NCBI RefSeq assembly: GCF_900112685.1
Contig: NZ_FOMS01000001.1
Coordinates: 372,001 to 436,000, forward strand
Origin: Roseivivax sediminis
GTDB lineage: Bacteria > Pseudomonadota > Alphaproteobacteria > Rhodobacterales > Rhodobacteraceae
Direction of reading: 5' to 3'
Length of the DNA: 64,000 nt
Both the position numbers and the translations under genes were made by a program. The notes under the pieces were generated by a model, which had not been told where the DNA came from, did not search any database, and was given only the letters and a program-made list of their open reading frames with translations. This document shows positions 1-9,442 of the stretch, piece after piece. The number at the start of each line of letters is the position of its first letter. Position 1 is the first letter of the stretch.

Positions 1-280
1 GAATGATCGAAGAACGGAGGGAGGCAGACCCCGCACAGGTCCTGCGCACGAGCATCGCCGTCGATGGATCTTTCGCGGGGACATGCACGCGAGGGGAGTA
101 TTCGGGTGCATCGAGCTCCATTGCGCGGCGTTTGCGCACCGAGACGACGGTGCCAGCAGCAGGACGATGCGTGCACGGGCTGTTCGCGATGACGAGGCGC
201 CGCGGAAACCGCGTGCGGTGTGCGGGCCTTTGCCGCATGATCCATCGCAGGCTCACCCACGCAATGACGTCAGGATCACC
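1..280. other. Leading non-coding stretch, no recognised gene
   Basis: No reading frame here resembles a known family. The open frame of the first gene extends back through this stretch, but the translation upstream of position 281 is arginine- and alanine-rich and unlike any domain. No clear promoter or binding site was seen. Confidence 0.4.
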
Positions 281-1825
281 ATGACCGAAGGCATGCATCA
301 TGTTACGGCGATCACGCGCAGGGTTCAGGCCAATGTGGATTTCTACGCGGGATTCCTGGGCCTGCGGATGGTCAAGCAGACCGGCGGGTTCGAGGATGCC
401 GAGCAATTGCATCTGGTCTACGGCGATTGGGCCGGAAACCCCGGATCTCTGGTCACCTTCCTCGTCTGGGAGGACGGCGCGCCCGGCCGCGTCGGCAGCG
501 GCCAGGTGTCCGAAGTCGCCTTCGCCGTGCCCGTCCGGTCGATCGGCACATGGCTGACCCGTGCACTTGACGCGGGGCTGCAGGTCGAAGGGCCGAACAG
601 GGAGTTCGGCGAGCCGGTGCTGCGGCTCAAGGATCCCGACCGCATCATCGTCAAGCTGGTGGGCTCCGATATGTCCTCGGCCGCTCCGCTTCCCGATCCG
701 GACGCGCCGACGCGGCTGAGATCCGTCACCATTCTCAGCGTCGTGCCCGATGAAACGTCGGCCTTCCTCGCCCGCTTCGGCTACCGCGAAGGTGCCCGCG
801 ACGGCGCCATCCGGCGTTGGACCTCGGATCGCGACGCGGTCGACGTTCGGGACGCAAGCGGATACGTCCCCGGCATTCCCGGCACCGGCATCGTCGACCA
901 TGTGGCGTTCCGCGCGGCCGATGGCGACGCGCTGCGGCGCATGCGGCGCGACCTCGCCTCCCATGACGGGATCACCAACGTCCACGACCGCAAGTATTTC
1001 CTGTCCCTCTACGTGAGGGAGCCCGGCGGCACGCTTCTTGAACAGGCGACCGACGGGCCGGGCATGGATGTGGACGAGGACATCGACCGCCTGGGCGAGA
1101 CATTGTTCGTGCCTGACAGCGACCGGAACCGCGCCGAGGACCTGCGGGTCATGCTGCCGCAATTCGCCCGGCCGGGCGCGGCGCGGATCGTGCTGCGCGA
1201 CCTTCCCTTCATACACCGCTTCCACACGCCGGAAGAGGCCGACGGGCACCTCATCCTGACCCTCCACGGGACTGGGGGGAGCGAGGCCGACCTGTTCCCG
1301 ATTGCCGCGCGCATCGACCCCGCGGCCACGCTTCTGGGCCTGCGCGGGCGCGCGACGGAGGAAGGCGTGGCCCGCTTCTTTCGCCGGTTCGACACGGCGT
1401 TGTTCGACCAGGCCGACATCCGCGCCGAGGCCGAGGCATTCCAGGCGTTCTGGCAGCAAGCCGTGCGGTCCTACGGGCTCGACCCGGATCGGATCACGGT
1501 GATGGGCTATTCCAACGGCGCAAACTTCGCGGCCGCTGTCATGGCGCTTTACCCGGGGTTGGTCCGGCGGGCGATCCTGCTGCGCGCCGTGATGCCGCTC
1601 GAGGAGCCGCCGGAACCGGACTTGTCGGACGTGCAGGTGCTGACGGTGACGGGGGCCGACGACCCCTACTCCCGCCACGCGGCGCGACTGAACGACTGGT
1701 TGCAGGATTGCGGCGCGGCTGTCGATCCGCGCGAAATCGCTGCCGGGCACGGGCTGAGCGACGCCGACCAGACCATGGCGCGCGACTGGCTGGTCGGGGT
1801 CCGGGTGCCCGGCGGAATGGACTGA
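281..1825 (+). CDS. Fused VOC ring-cleavage dioxygenase / alpha/beta-hydrolase esterase (MhqO-MhqD-like)
   Basis: A 514-residue protein with two activities. Residues about 4-265 hold two vicinal-oxygen-chelate repeats: the start GMHHVTAITRR followed by DFYAGFLGLRM is the usual entry to a MhqO/LinE-type glyoxalase-fold dioxygenase, and a second repeat starts near residue 148. Residues about 315-510 form a phospholipase/carboxylesterase alpha/beta hydrolase with GYSNGA (nucleophile Ser about 411), an Asp in TGADDPYS and a His in AAGHG (about 490). In Bacillus the separate MhqO and MhqD proteins belong to a quinone/catechol detoxification regulon, so the fusion suggests ring cleavage followed by ester or lactone hydrolysis; the substrate is inferred. 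The start MTEGMHH is preferred because homology begins there; the same frame is open upstream but low in complexity. The gene converges on the pirin gene. Confidence 0.85.
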   Translation: MTEGMHHVTAITRRVQANVDFYAGFLGLRMVKQTGGFEDAEQLHLVYGDWAGNPGSLVTFLVWEDGAPGRVGSGQVSEVAFAVPVRSIGTWLTRALDAGLQVEGPNREFGEPVLRLKDPDRIIVKLVGSDMSSAAPLPDPDAPTRLRSVTILSVVPDETSAFLARFGYREGARDGAIRRWTSDRDAVDVRDASGYVPGIPGTGIVDHVAFRAADGDALRRMRRDLASHDGITNVHDRKYFLSLYVREPGGTLLEQATDGPGMDVDEDIDRLGETLFVPDSDRNRAEDLRVMLPQFARPGAARIVLRDLPFIHRFHTPEEADGHLILTLHGTGGSEADLFPIAARIDPAATLLGLRGRATEEGVARFFRRFDTALFDQADIRAEAEAFQAFWQQAVRSYGLDPDRITVMGYSNGANFAAAVMALYPGLVRRAILLRAVMPLEEPPEPDLSDVQVLTVTGADDPYSRHAARLNDWLQDCGAAVDPREIAAGHGLSDADQTMARDWLVGVRVPGGMD

Positions 1826-1852
1826 CCCGGGAGCGACCGGGCGCAGCGCCGT

Positions 1853-2815
1853 TCAGCCCTTGCGCGGGCTGACGCGATCGAGTTCGGGCGTGATCGGGAT
1901 GAACTCGTCCTCGTCGCCGGGCGGCAGACGGAACGGCCCGCCGGTCCAGTCGCCGGCCTTCCAGTCCTCCTTGGCCTGTTCGATGCGCTCGTTTGAGGAC
2001 GACACGAAGTTCCACCAGATGTAGCGCCGCCCATTCATCGTCGCACCGCCGAGCGCCATCAGCCGCGCGCCCTGCGGCCCCGCCTTGACAGAGATGCCGT
2101 CGCCGGGGCGGAACACCATCATGCGGCCCGCCTCGAACACGTCGCCCGCAACCTCGATGCTTCCTTTCGTGACATAGATGCCGCGATCCTCCTGCTCGTC
2201 CGGCAGCGGGAACGCGACCCCCGGCGCCAGCGTCACGTCCAGATAGAACGTCTCGGACTGCATCGTGACCGGGCTCGTGGCGCCGTAGACCGAGCCTAAG
2301 ATCAGCCGCGCTTCGACGCCGGTGTCGCGGATAACCGGCAGAGCTGTCTCGCCGTGGTGCTCGAACGCTGGCGTCATCTCCTCTCGGTCCTCGGGCAGCG
2401 CGATCCAGGTCTGGATGCCGAACTGCTTGTGCGGCCGGGCGCGCATTTCCGCACTGGTGCGTTCCGAGTGTGTGATGCCGCGCCCGGCAACCATCCAGTT
2501 GACCTCGCCGGGATAGATCATCTGGCGGGTACCGAGGCTGTCGCGATGCTCGAACTCGCCGTCATATAGGTAAGTGACCGTTCCGAGGCCGATATGCGGA
2601 TGCGGGCGCACGTCGATTCCGCCCCCGGTCAGGAACTCCGCCGGGCCCATCTGGTCGAAAAAGATGAAAGGGCCGACCATCTGTCGCTGAGGGCTAGGGA
2701 GAGCGCGTCGCACTTCGAAACCGCCCAGATCGCGGGTGCGCGGGATGATCAGCGTGTCCAGCAAGGAGTTTTCAGCAGTCGGGCAGTCGGGATTGTGGGT
2801 CGGGTTCCAGCTCAT
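1853..2815 (-). CDS. Pirin family protein
   Basis: A 320-residue bicupin. The N-terminal cupin shows the metal-binding set of pirins: His residues in RPHPHIGLGTVTYL and EFEHRDSLG and the His/Glu pair in GRGITHSERT, near residues 75-135. Pirins bind iron; some, such as YhhW, have quercetinase activity and others act as redox-sensing cofactors, so the exact role cannot be read from sequence. The AAGGAG ribosome binding site overlaps the stop codon of the upstream MFS gene 10 bases away, so it is translated with it. It is the last gene of the run amidohydrolase-GNAT-MFS-pirin. Confidence 0.92.
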   Translation of the reverse strand: MSWNPTHNPDCPTAENSLLDTLIIPRTRDLGGFEVRRALPSPQRQMVGPFIFFDQMGPAEFLTGGGIDVRPHPHIGLGTVTYLYDGEFEHRDSLGTRQMIYPGEVNWMVAGRGITHSERTSAEMRARPHKQFGIQTWIALPEDREEMTPAFEHHGETALPVIRDTGVEARLILGSVYGATSPVTMQSETFYLDVTLAPGVAFPLPDEQEDRGIYVTKGSIEVAGDVFEAGRMMVFRPGDGISVKAGPQGARLMALGGATMNGRRYIWWNFVSSSNERIEQAKEDWKAGDWTGGPFRLPPGDEDEFIPITPELDRVSPRKG

Positions 2816-2825
2816 GGAATGCTCC

Positions 2826-4439
2826 TTAGTGGATCAGCGGTCTGCGCCGTGGCGCGATGTGGTGCCGCACGACGGGCGGGGCCTCACCCTGGTGCAGCTT
2901 GCGCAATGTCGCGTGCAGCGTCATGTCCCTGACGCTGACGCGCCCGTGATGCTCCAGATGCTCGGCCCAGCTCGGCACGTGGAACGTCTCGACCCAGAGG
3001 TCGGGCTCCTCCACGCTTTGATGGATGTGCCAACTCGTTGCGCCGTTGCGCAGTCGCTCGTGGGACACGGGCGTCAGGCGATCGAGAAACGCCGGCACAT
3101 CGGCCGGTAGGATGCGGTAGGTGACCGTGAGCATCGCGCGCTGATCGGAAACGTCGCCGACGACCGTCGGAGCTTCGGGCCAGATTGCCGCCGGGTCGTT
3201 GTCGAAGCCCTCGGCCTGGCCGACCGGCAGGCGCCGCGTGGCCAGCAGCCCGAGCGCCAGACCGCCCGCCGCAATGAGGAGCGCGGAAGAAACGGACGTG
3301 GCCGCCGCGACCTGGCCCCAGATGATCGATCCCGCCGCCATCGAGCCGGCGAAGACCATCAGGAACACGGCCAGACCCCGCGCGCGCACCCAGTTCGGCA
3401 GCGCGGTCTGGGCCGAGACGTTGAGGGAGGTCAGCACCGGGATCCAGGACAACCCGCCGAGGAACGCGGCGGGCAACAGAACAGCAGGACCCTGCGCGAC
3501 GGCCAGCAACAGCAGCGCGGCCCCGCTTCCCGCGGTTCCGATCCACACCGTCGTGTCTGACGAGGCGACACGCTGCAGTCGCGGCAACAACATCGCGCCG
3601 GTCACCGCGCCGGCCCCGATCAGTGCCATGAGCGCCCCGTAGAGGGTGGATCCCCCGGCGTCGGCCCCCCGCGCGATAAGCGGCATGAGGGCCCAGTACG
3701 CGGACGCGAAGACGAAGAAGGCGGCGGCGCGCACCGCCGTCGCCAACATCGCCGGGTTGTGCCGCACGTGGCGCAGGCCCGTGCCCATCTCCGACAGAAG
3801 TGAGCCGGTCGGCGGATGCCGCTCGTGCGCCGGCGGGCGCCACATGACCAATGCACCGAGGATGACGAGAAAGCTCAATGCATTCACCGCGAAGGGCGCC
3901 GCCAGCCCGATGCTCGCGATCAGCGCGCCGGCGATGGCGGGTCCGATCGCGCGCGAGATGTTCACGCCCATCGAGTTCAAGGCGATGGCAGGCTTCAACT
4001 GCTCGCGCGGGACCAGTTGCGGCACAATCGACTGCCAGGCCGGGGCCATGAAGGCCGCGCCGGTGCCGATGGCCAGGCTGAAGGCGACCAGCAGCGCCGG
4101 CGTCATCGCGCCGGCCCAGACCAGGACGGTCAGCAGGCTGACCACCGCCAACAGAAGCAGGTTGATGCCGATCAGCATCCTCCTCTTGTCCAGCCGGTCC
4201 GCCAGCGCCCCGGCCAGGAGCGCGAAGCAGAAGACCGGAAGGGTGGTCGCGGCCTGCACCAGCGTGACCACCGCGGGATTGGGCGCGAGCGTGGTCATCA
4301 GCCAGCCGGCGCCCACCTCGTGCATCCAGGTTCCGACGTTCGACACCAGCGTCGCGGTCCAGAGAAGCGCGAAGGCCGGCTGCTTCAGCGGTTCCCAGGC
4401 GCTCGGCCTGGCGCCGACGGCGCTACCACTGGATGACAT
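2826..4439 (-). CDS. MFS transporter, EntS/DUF894-type with C-terminal soluble domain
   Basis: A 537-residue protein. Residues about 10-410 contain about twelve hydrophobic segments with the major-facilitator loop GALADRLDKRR after the second helix, and the opening QPAFALLWTATLVSNVGTWM typical of the enterobactin-exporter-like branch. The last 110 residues form a soluble domain rich in His and Trp (WHIHQSVEEPDLWVETFHVP) seen in this branch, resembling a small alpha/beta-barrel monooxygenase-like fold. It probably exports a small molecule; the substrate is unknown. The start MSSSGSAVG overlaps the end of the GNAT gene by 17 bases. A longer in-frame start exists, but it would read through the GNAT gene in an unnatural composition. 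Confidence 0.88.
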   Translation of the reverse strand: MSSSGSAVGARPSAWEPLKQPAFALLWTATLVSNVGTWMHEVGAGWLMTTLAPNPAVVTLVQAATTLPVFCFALLAGALADRLDKRRMLIGINLLLLAVVSLLTVLVWAGAMTPALLVAFSLAIGTGAAFMAPAWQSIVPQLVPREQLKPAIALNSMGVNISRAIGPAIAGALIASIGLAAPFAVNALSFLVILGALVMWRPPAHERHPPTGSLLSEMGTGLRHVRHNPAMLATAVRAAAFFVFASAYWALMPLIARGADAGGSTLYGALMALIGAGAVTGAMLLPRLQRVASSDTTVWIGTAGSGAALLLLAVAQGPAVLLPAAFLGGLSWIPVLTSLNVSAQTALPNWVRARGLAVFLMVFAGSMAAGSIIWGQVAAATSVSSALLIAAGGLALGLLATRRLPVGQAEGFDNDPAAIWPEAPTVVGDVSDQRAMLTVTYRILPADVPAFLDRLTPVSHERLRNGATSWHIHQSVEEPDLWVETFHVPSWAEHLEHHGRVSVRDMTLHATLRKLHQGEAPPVVRHHIAPRRRPLIH

Positions 4440-4722
4440 CGGCCAGTTCCTCACGGTGCTTCTCGGCATGGGCCCGGACGAAGGGGCAGAGCGGCACGAT
4501 CCGCTGCCCTTTCGCGCGCGCATCGGCGATCAGGCGTTCGGCGAGCGCCCGGGCCACGCCCATGCCGCGCATGCTCTCGGGAACGGCGGTGTGATCGGCG
4601 ATGATCAGCTTCGGGCTGACCTTGGAGAAGGTCAGCTCTCCCTCGCCGGAGATGTTCGGCCGCCGGGCGGCATACCAGCCCTTGGTGTCGGTATCGGTGT
4701 AGGAAATGGTCATGTCGGTCAT
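4423..4722 (-). CDS. Small GNAT-type N-acetyltransferase
   Basis: A 99-residue protein of the short YjdJ-like GNAT group. The acetyl-CoA pyrophosphate-binding loop is RGMGVARALAERL, followed by the characteristic CPFVRAHAEKH strand near the C-terminus. The start MTDMTISYTD follows GAGGAAACCACG, a good ribosome binding site. It sits 10 bases after the amidohydrolase and overlaps the MFS start, so it belongs to the same transcription unit. The acceptor substrate is unknown. Confidence 0.85.
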   Translation of the reverse strand: MTDMTISYTDTDTKGWYAARRPNISGEGELTFSKVSPKLIIADHTAVPESMRGMGVARALAERLIADARAKGQRIVPLCPFVRAHAEKHREELADVIQW

Positions 4723-4732
4723 CGTGGTTTCC

Positions 4733-6592
4733 TCAGAACGAAAAGCAGGAGCATCCAAGCGCGCCCCAGAAGGCGGACGTGTCGCGGATGGGCAAAGGCT
4801 TGGACCAGGCGATGCCGTGGTCGTGGCCGTGCAGGCCGCACCCGTTGGTGCAGCCCGAATGACAGCCGCGCATCTCGGCGGCGGCAGGCGCCATCGGCGC
4901 AGCGCGCTGGCCCGGGCTCGCGAAGGTCGCACCCACCGACCAGTCGGGGCTCGCCGGCGGGATCGGCGGGTCGTGTCGGGCGAAGTCGCCGTCGGCAAAC
5001 ACGATCCTGCCGCCCACCATCGTCAGCACCGAACGGATGGAGCGGATCGCGTCGTCCGGCACTGTCATCAGGTCCTCCGAGAGCACCGCGAGGTCCGCGT
5101 ACATGCCCGGCGCAAGGCGGCCCTTGACGTCCTGCTCCCCCGAGAACCAGGCCGAACCGGTGGTCCAGATCGCCAGCGCCTCCTCGCGGGTCAGAAGGTT
5201 GTCGTCGCCGTAGAGCGGCATCCCCCCGACCGTCCTGCCGGTGGTCAGCCAGTAGAGTGCGACCCAGGGGTCATAGCTGGCAACGCGGGTGGCGTCGGTG
5301 CCGCCGCCCACGGGCAGGCCGGTGCGCAGCATCTCGCGGATAGGCGGCGTCGCACGGGCGGCCTCTGCGCCGTAGCGGTCGACGAAGTATTCGCCCTGGA
5401 ACGCCATCCGGTGCTGCGTCGCGATACCGCCTCCGAGCGCCCTGATCCGCTCGATGTTGCGGGGGCTGACGGTCTCTGCGTGGTCGATGATGAAACGCGT
5501 GCGGAACGGCGTGCGGCCATTGACGCGCTCGAAGACGGTCAGGAAGCGGTCGATGGTCTCGTCGTAGGTGGCATGGATGCGGAACGGCCAGTCGTTGGTC
5601 GCCAGCAACTCCACGATCCGCTCGAGCTCCTCCTCCATGACCGGCGCGGGCGAGGGTCGCGGCTCGAGGAAGTTCTCGAAATCCGCCGCCGACCAGGCGA
5701 GGTTCTCCCCTGCCCCGTTCATCCGCAGCCAGTCGTCGCCGGCGCCCGGTTCGGTCATGCCGATCCAGCGCTCGTAGTCCGACAGCTCCTGCCCCGGCGT
5801 CTGGGCGAATAGATTATAGGCAATGCGGAGCGAGAGCTGGCCATCGCGGTGCAGCCTTTGCACCACATCGTAATCCTCGGGGTAGTTCTGTCCGCCGCCG
5901 CCCGCGTCGATCACCGAGGTCACGCCGAGACGGTTCAGTTCGCGCATGAAATGGCGTGTCGAGTTCACCTGGTCCTCGGGCGGCAACTTCGGCCCCATCC
6001 CCAACGTCGAATAGAGGATCAGCGCAGAGGGTCGGGCGATCAGCATTCCCGTGGGCTCGCCGCGCGCATCCCTCTCGATCTCTCCGCCGGGAGGGTTCGG
6101 CGTGTCACGGTTGATGCCGAGGACGCGCAGAGCGGCACTGTTCAGCATCGCGCGCGCGTAGAGGTGCATGACGAAGACGGGCGTGTCGGGCGCGGCCGCG
6201 TTGATCTCGGCCAGCGTCGGCATGCGCCGCTCGGCGAACTGGAATTCGGACCAGCCGCCGATCACCCGCACCCATTGCGGCGGGGGCGTGTTGGCCGCCT
6301 GCCGGCGCAGCATCGCCAGCGCGTCAGAGACCGACGGCACGTTTTCCCAGCGCAACTCCATATTGTAGCTCAGACCGCCGCGCACGACATGGGTGTGGCT
6401 GTCGTTCAGACCCGGGATCACACGCCTGCCGCCGGCGTCGATCAGTCGCGTGCGCGCATCCGCAAGGCCCATGATTTCGTGTTGCGTTCCGGTTGCCTCG
6501 ATGCGGCCGTTCCGGATCGCGACCGCTTCGGCGTCTGGCCTTGCAGTGTCGAGCGTCGTCACGCGGGCATTGGTGATGATCGTGTCAGCCAT
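4733..6592 (-). CDS. YtcJ-like amidohydrolase with Cys/His-rich C-terminal tail
   Basis: A 619-residue metal-dependent hydrolase of the amidohydrolase superfamily (YtcJ group). It shows the first-strand metal motif GLNDSHTHV near residue 62, a central catalytic block with [15 protein letters not shown], and [15 protein letters not shown] near the C-terminal barrel strand. Such proteins hydrolyse amides or esters or act as deformylases; the substrate is unknown. The start follows AAGGAGCTCTCGT. The last 55 residues are unusual, holding [17 protein letters not shown] and ending in [10 protein letters not shown], a likely extra metal-binding tail. It is the first gene of the amidohydrolase-GNAT-MFS-pirin run. 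Confidence 0.88.
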   Translation of the reverse strand: MADTIITNARVTTLDTARPDAEAVAIRNGRIEATGTQHEIMGLADARTRLIDAGGRRVIPGLNDSHTHVVRGGLSYNMELRWENVPSVSDALAMLRRQAANTPPPQWVRVIGGWSEFQFAERRMPTLAEINAAAPDTPVFVMHLYARAMLNSAALRVLGINRDTPNPPGGEIERDARGEPTGMLIARPSALILYSTLGMGPKLPPEDQVNSTRHFMRELNRLGVTSVIDAGGGGQNYPEDYDVVQRLHRDGQLSLRIAYNLFAQTPGQELSDYERWIGMTEPGAGDDWLRMNGAGENLAWSAADFENFLEPRPSPAPVMEEELERIVELLATNDWPFRIHATYDETIDRFLTVFERVNGRTPFRTRFIIDHAETVSPRNIERIRALGGGIATQHRMAFQGEYFVDRYGAEAARATPPIREMLRTGLPVGGGTDATRVASYDPWVALYWLTTGRTVGGMPLYGDDNLLTREEALAIWTTGSAWFSGEQDVKGRLAPGMYADLAVLSEDLMTVPDDAIRSIRSVLTMVGGRIVFADGDFARHDPPIPPASPDWSVGATFASPGQRAAPMAPAAAEMRGCHSGCTNGCGLHGHDHGIAWSKPLPIRDTSAFWGALGCSCFSF

Positions 6593-6711
6593 ACGAGAGC
6601 TCCTTCATCGGTCTGCATGCGGGGCCGCCGGCCCGCAAATCCGTCGGTCGGCTCTTTGCCGGATCAGGCGCGGCGATTGGCTCGCAAGGCTTTCCACCCG
6701 CCCGGGCGAGG

Positions 6712-6748
6712 CGGAAAACGACGGGCCCGCTGGGCACACGGGCCCGCC
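6712..6748 (-). terminator. Probable intrinsic terminator after the isochorismatase-like gene
   Basis: Read on the minus strand, two copies of the self-complementary block CGGGCCCG (6722-6729 and 6739-6746) form an 8-10 bp stem with a 9-nt loop, followed by GTTTTCC. It lies about 70 bases after the stop of the gene ending at 6817 and separates it from the amidohydrolase unit. Confidence 0.55.
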
Positions 6749-6816
6749 TACTGCGTCGGAAGGGATGGAGACGGCCAGGAGGAGTTCGGCCGTCTCGTCC
6801 GACGCAATCCTGAAAA

Positions 6817-7524
6817 TTACTCTGCGGCGGCGGTGGTCGATCCGGCCGGCGCGGGATCGAGCCGGGGCCCGTGCGTTGTCCGCTCCGGCGCCTTGTGCAC
6901 CATGGTATAGGCGTAATCGACGCCCATTCCGTAGGCACCGGAATGGGCCCGCACCAGCGCCATCACGTCGTCATAGGTGTCGCGGCGCGCCCAGTCGCGC
7001 TGCCATTCGAGCAGCACCTGCTGCCAGGTGACCGGCACCACGCCGACCTGCACCATGCGCTCAATCGCGCGGTCGTGCGCGTCCTGAGTGGTCCCGCCCG
7101 AGGCGTCGGCGACCATGTAGATCTCAAGCTCGGTGTCCTTCATGCAGGACAGCGCGAAGGTCAGGTTGCACACCTCGGTCCAGAGCCCGGACACGACGAT
7201 CTTGGTGGCGCCCTTGGCCGCATGCCCGTTCAGCGCATCGCGCACCTTCTGGTCGTCCCACGAATTCATCGACGTCCGCTCCAGCAGTGGCGCGTCGGGA
7301 AAAATGTCCAGAAGTTCGGGATAGGTGTGGCCCGAAAAACTTTCGGTCTCGACCGTCGTGATCGTTGCGGGGATGCCGAAAATGCGTGCCGCCTTGGCGA
7401 GTCCGACCGTGTTGTTCTTGAGCGTCTGGCGGTCGATCGACTGGACACCGAATGCCATCTGCGGCTGGTGATCAATGAAGATCACCTGGCTGTTCTGAGG
7501 GGTGAGGACATCGAGTTTCGACAT
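6817..7524 (-). CDS. Isochorismatase-fold hydrolase, YcaC-like
   Basis: A 235-residue cysteine hydrolase. The proposed catalytic triad is visible: Asp in VIFIDHQPQM (about 18), Lys in SWDDQKVRDAL (about 90) and Cys in VVSGLWTEVCNLTF (about 118). YcaC-like proteins form octamers and their physiological substrate is uncertain; the family hydrolyses amide- or ester-like bonds. A paralogue at 10957 shares the same motifs. It lies 83 bases downstream of a Tat-exported alpha/beta hydrolase on the same strand and is followed by a terminator-like hairpin. Confidence 0.88.
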   Translation of the reverse strand: MSKLDVLTPQNSQVIFIDHQPQMAFGVQSIDRQTLKNNTVGLAKAARIFGIPATITTVETESFSGHTYPELLDIFPDAPLLERTSMNSWDDQKVRDALNGHAAKGATKIVVSGLWTEVCNLTFALSCMKDTELEIYMVADASGGTTQDAHDRAIERMVQVGVVPVTWQQVLLEWQRDWARRDTYDDVMALVRAHSGAYGMGVDYAYTMVHKAPERTTHGPRLDPAPAGSTTAAAE

Positions 7525-7607
7525 GAGATGGTGCCTGCTTCCGTGTTCGGGGTTCGATGGCCGCCTCGGCGGCGCGGCGTCGGAGCGGTGGGAATCCCGC
7601 GTGCCTT

Positions 7608-8606
7608 TCAGCTCTCGATGAAGTCCAGAAGGTCGGCGTTAAGCTGGTCGGCATTCACCGTCAGCATACCGTGCGACAGTCCCGGATAGGTCTTGAGCGT
7701 GCCGTTCGGCAGCAACTCCACCGCCTTCAACGCAGAGGCGGCGATCGGGACGACCTGGTCGTCCTCGCCATGCATCACCAGCGTCGGCACGGTGATCGCC
7801 TTGAGGTCCGCGGTCTGATCGGTTTCCGAGAACGCCTTGATACCGTCGTAATGCGCCTTGGCGCTGCCCATCATCCCCTGGCGCCACCAGTTCTGGATCA
7901 TGCCTTGGTGGACCGTGGCGCCATCGCGGTTGAAGCCGAAGAACGGCCCCGACGGCACGTCGAGGAAGAACTGCGCCCGGTTTGCGGCGAGCGCCGCACG
8001 GAAGCCGTCGAAAACCTCCATGGGCGTGCCTTCGGGGTTCTCGTCGGTCTTGAGCATCAGCGGCGGTATGGCCGCGACGAGCACCGCCTTGTCCACCCTG
8101 CCCGCCGGTTCGCCGTGCTGCGCGACGTAGCGCGCGACCTCGCCACCACCGGTGGAATGGCCGATATGGACCGCATCGCGCAAGTCCAGCGCTTCCGCGA
8201 CGGCGAAGGCGTCTGCGGCATAATGGTCGATGTCGTGACCACCGTCGACCTGGGTCGAGCGGCCGTGCCCGCGCCGGTCATGGGCGACGACGCGGTAGCC
8301 CTTCGACAGGAAGAAGAGCATCTGCGCATCCCAGTCGTCGGAACTGAGCGGCCAGCCGTGGTGGAACATGATGGGCCGTGCGTCCTTCGGACCCCAGTCC
8401 TTGTAGAAAATCTGCACGTTGTCGCTGGTGGTGACATAGCCCATGCCGTGTCCTCCTTCGGTTGCGTTATGGGGGTCGGGGCCCGCGGCCGTCGCGACCC
8501 CAAGGGGAAAGGTCATGCTTACGGCAAGCGCTGAGCCGAAGAGCAGCACGTCGCGCCGATCCGTCACCCCTACGTCGGGTACTCGCAGACCTGATCCTTC
8601 GCTCAT
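7608..8606 (-). CDS. Tat-exported alpha/beta hydrolase, non-haem haloperoxidase/arylesterase-like
   Basis: A 332-residue protein with an N-terminal twin-arginine-type signal (DRRDVLLFGSALAVSMTF, residues about 15-32), then an alpha/beta hydrolase starting at MGYVTTSDNVQIFYKDWG. The nucleophile elbow is GHSTGGGEVARYVA, the acid lies in MHGEDDQVVP and the His in GLSHGM, the pattern of cofactor-free haloperoxidases and arylesterases such as Pseudomonas EstF. It probably acts in the periplasm on an ester or peracid. The chosen start has the strong site AAGGAGGCGACC. A second start at GMGYVTTS would give a cytoplasmic form. It is likely co-transcribed with the downstream isochorismatase-like gene. 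Confidence 0.87.
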   Translation of the reverse strand: MSEGSGLRVPDVGVTDRRDVLLFGSALAVSMTFPLGVATAAGPDPHNATEGGHGMGYVTTSDNVQIFYKDWGPKDARPIMFHHGWPLSSDDWDAQMLFFLSKGYRVVAHDRRGHGRSTQVDGGHDIDHYAADAFAVAEALDLRDAVHIGHSTGGGEVARYVAQHGEPAGRVDKAVLVAAIPPLMLKTDENPEGTPMEVFDGFRAALAANRAQFFLDVPSGPFFGFNRDGATVHQGMIQNWWRQGMMGSAKAHYDGIKAFSETDQTADLKAITVPTLVMHGEDDQVVPIAASALKAVELLPNGTLKTYPGLSHGMLTVNADQLNADLLDFIES

Positions 8607-8826
8607 GGTCGCCTCCTTGAATCGGTCGCCGTCCTTGGAAAAGAGATTTGCATTTCCGCAGCCGAGGCTCTTGTCGCGAAGGCTCCCGTTTTTGACGGGA
8701 TGATCCCGAAATGCCGACGAAGCGAAACTCGGGCTATGCAGATACCGCCCGGGTCGGCTTGGTCGGCTCGCCGAGCCGTGGAAACGAGAACAAGGCATCG
8801 GCGGCGATTGGACCGCGATCGGCGAG

Positions 8827-9179
8827 CTACGAGGGCAATGCCCGGGGCACTCCGAAAGCACCCCAGCGCCGGTTTGGATAGTACAGCGCGTAGGAACGCT
8901 TCGGAGCACGAACCGCCCTGCGATAGTCGCTCGATCTCACGCGTGCATGTTTGAAGAAGACCCGGGCCAGCACCTGGCTCGACGCGCATCCGACCCGGAG
9001 GGCAACCCCCGCTACCGGCAGATCGGACGTCTCAAGAAGCTCGCAGGCGGGCTCGACACGCAGGCGTATCAGGTAGACCCGCGGCGGTACGCCGACACTC
9101 TGCTTGAACATGCGCGCGAAGTGATAAGGGGCAACTGTGTCACCGTTGCGAGTTCGTCGAGACTAATGTCTTCCGTCAC
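8827..9179 (-). pseudogene. Remnant of AraC-family regulator (C-terminal DNA-binding domain)
   Basis: On the minus strand TEDISLDELATVTQL is followed, after a frame change near 9130, by PYHFARMFKQSVGVPP and then a degenerate second helix-turn-helix (GCASSQVLARVFFKH, SDYRRAVR). The text matches the AraC paralogues at 21069, 30604 and 31488 almost word for word, but the sensor domain is missing, a frameshift interrupts the first helix-turn-helix, and VGYSSN has become VGCASS. It is a truncated duplicate. Confidence 0.85.
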
Positions 9180-9442
9180 GCCAACGGCGGCGACCATAGT
9201 GTGCGAAGTGAGCATTCTTTTCGGGGTCGGCCGATCCATTCCGGTGCAAATGTCAAACACTACACGAGCGGATTTCCATAGAACTTGTAAGGTCTTCGGC
9301 TCGCGTAATGAGGACCCGCGCATCTATCGCCGATGACAAGCTCGCCCCCCTGCCTCGACAAGAGCATTGTTGCCGAAATTGCGGGCTGCCGATCTCGATT
9401 GAGAATGGATGGAAGTGCCGATTTCGTGATGACGTCCGCTTG

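Noticed and set aside
3646-5127. Plus-strand open frame of 493 codons opposite the MFS and GNAT genes
   Set aside because: Shadow frame with low-complexity Arg/Ala-rich ends; the minus-strand genes are well supported.
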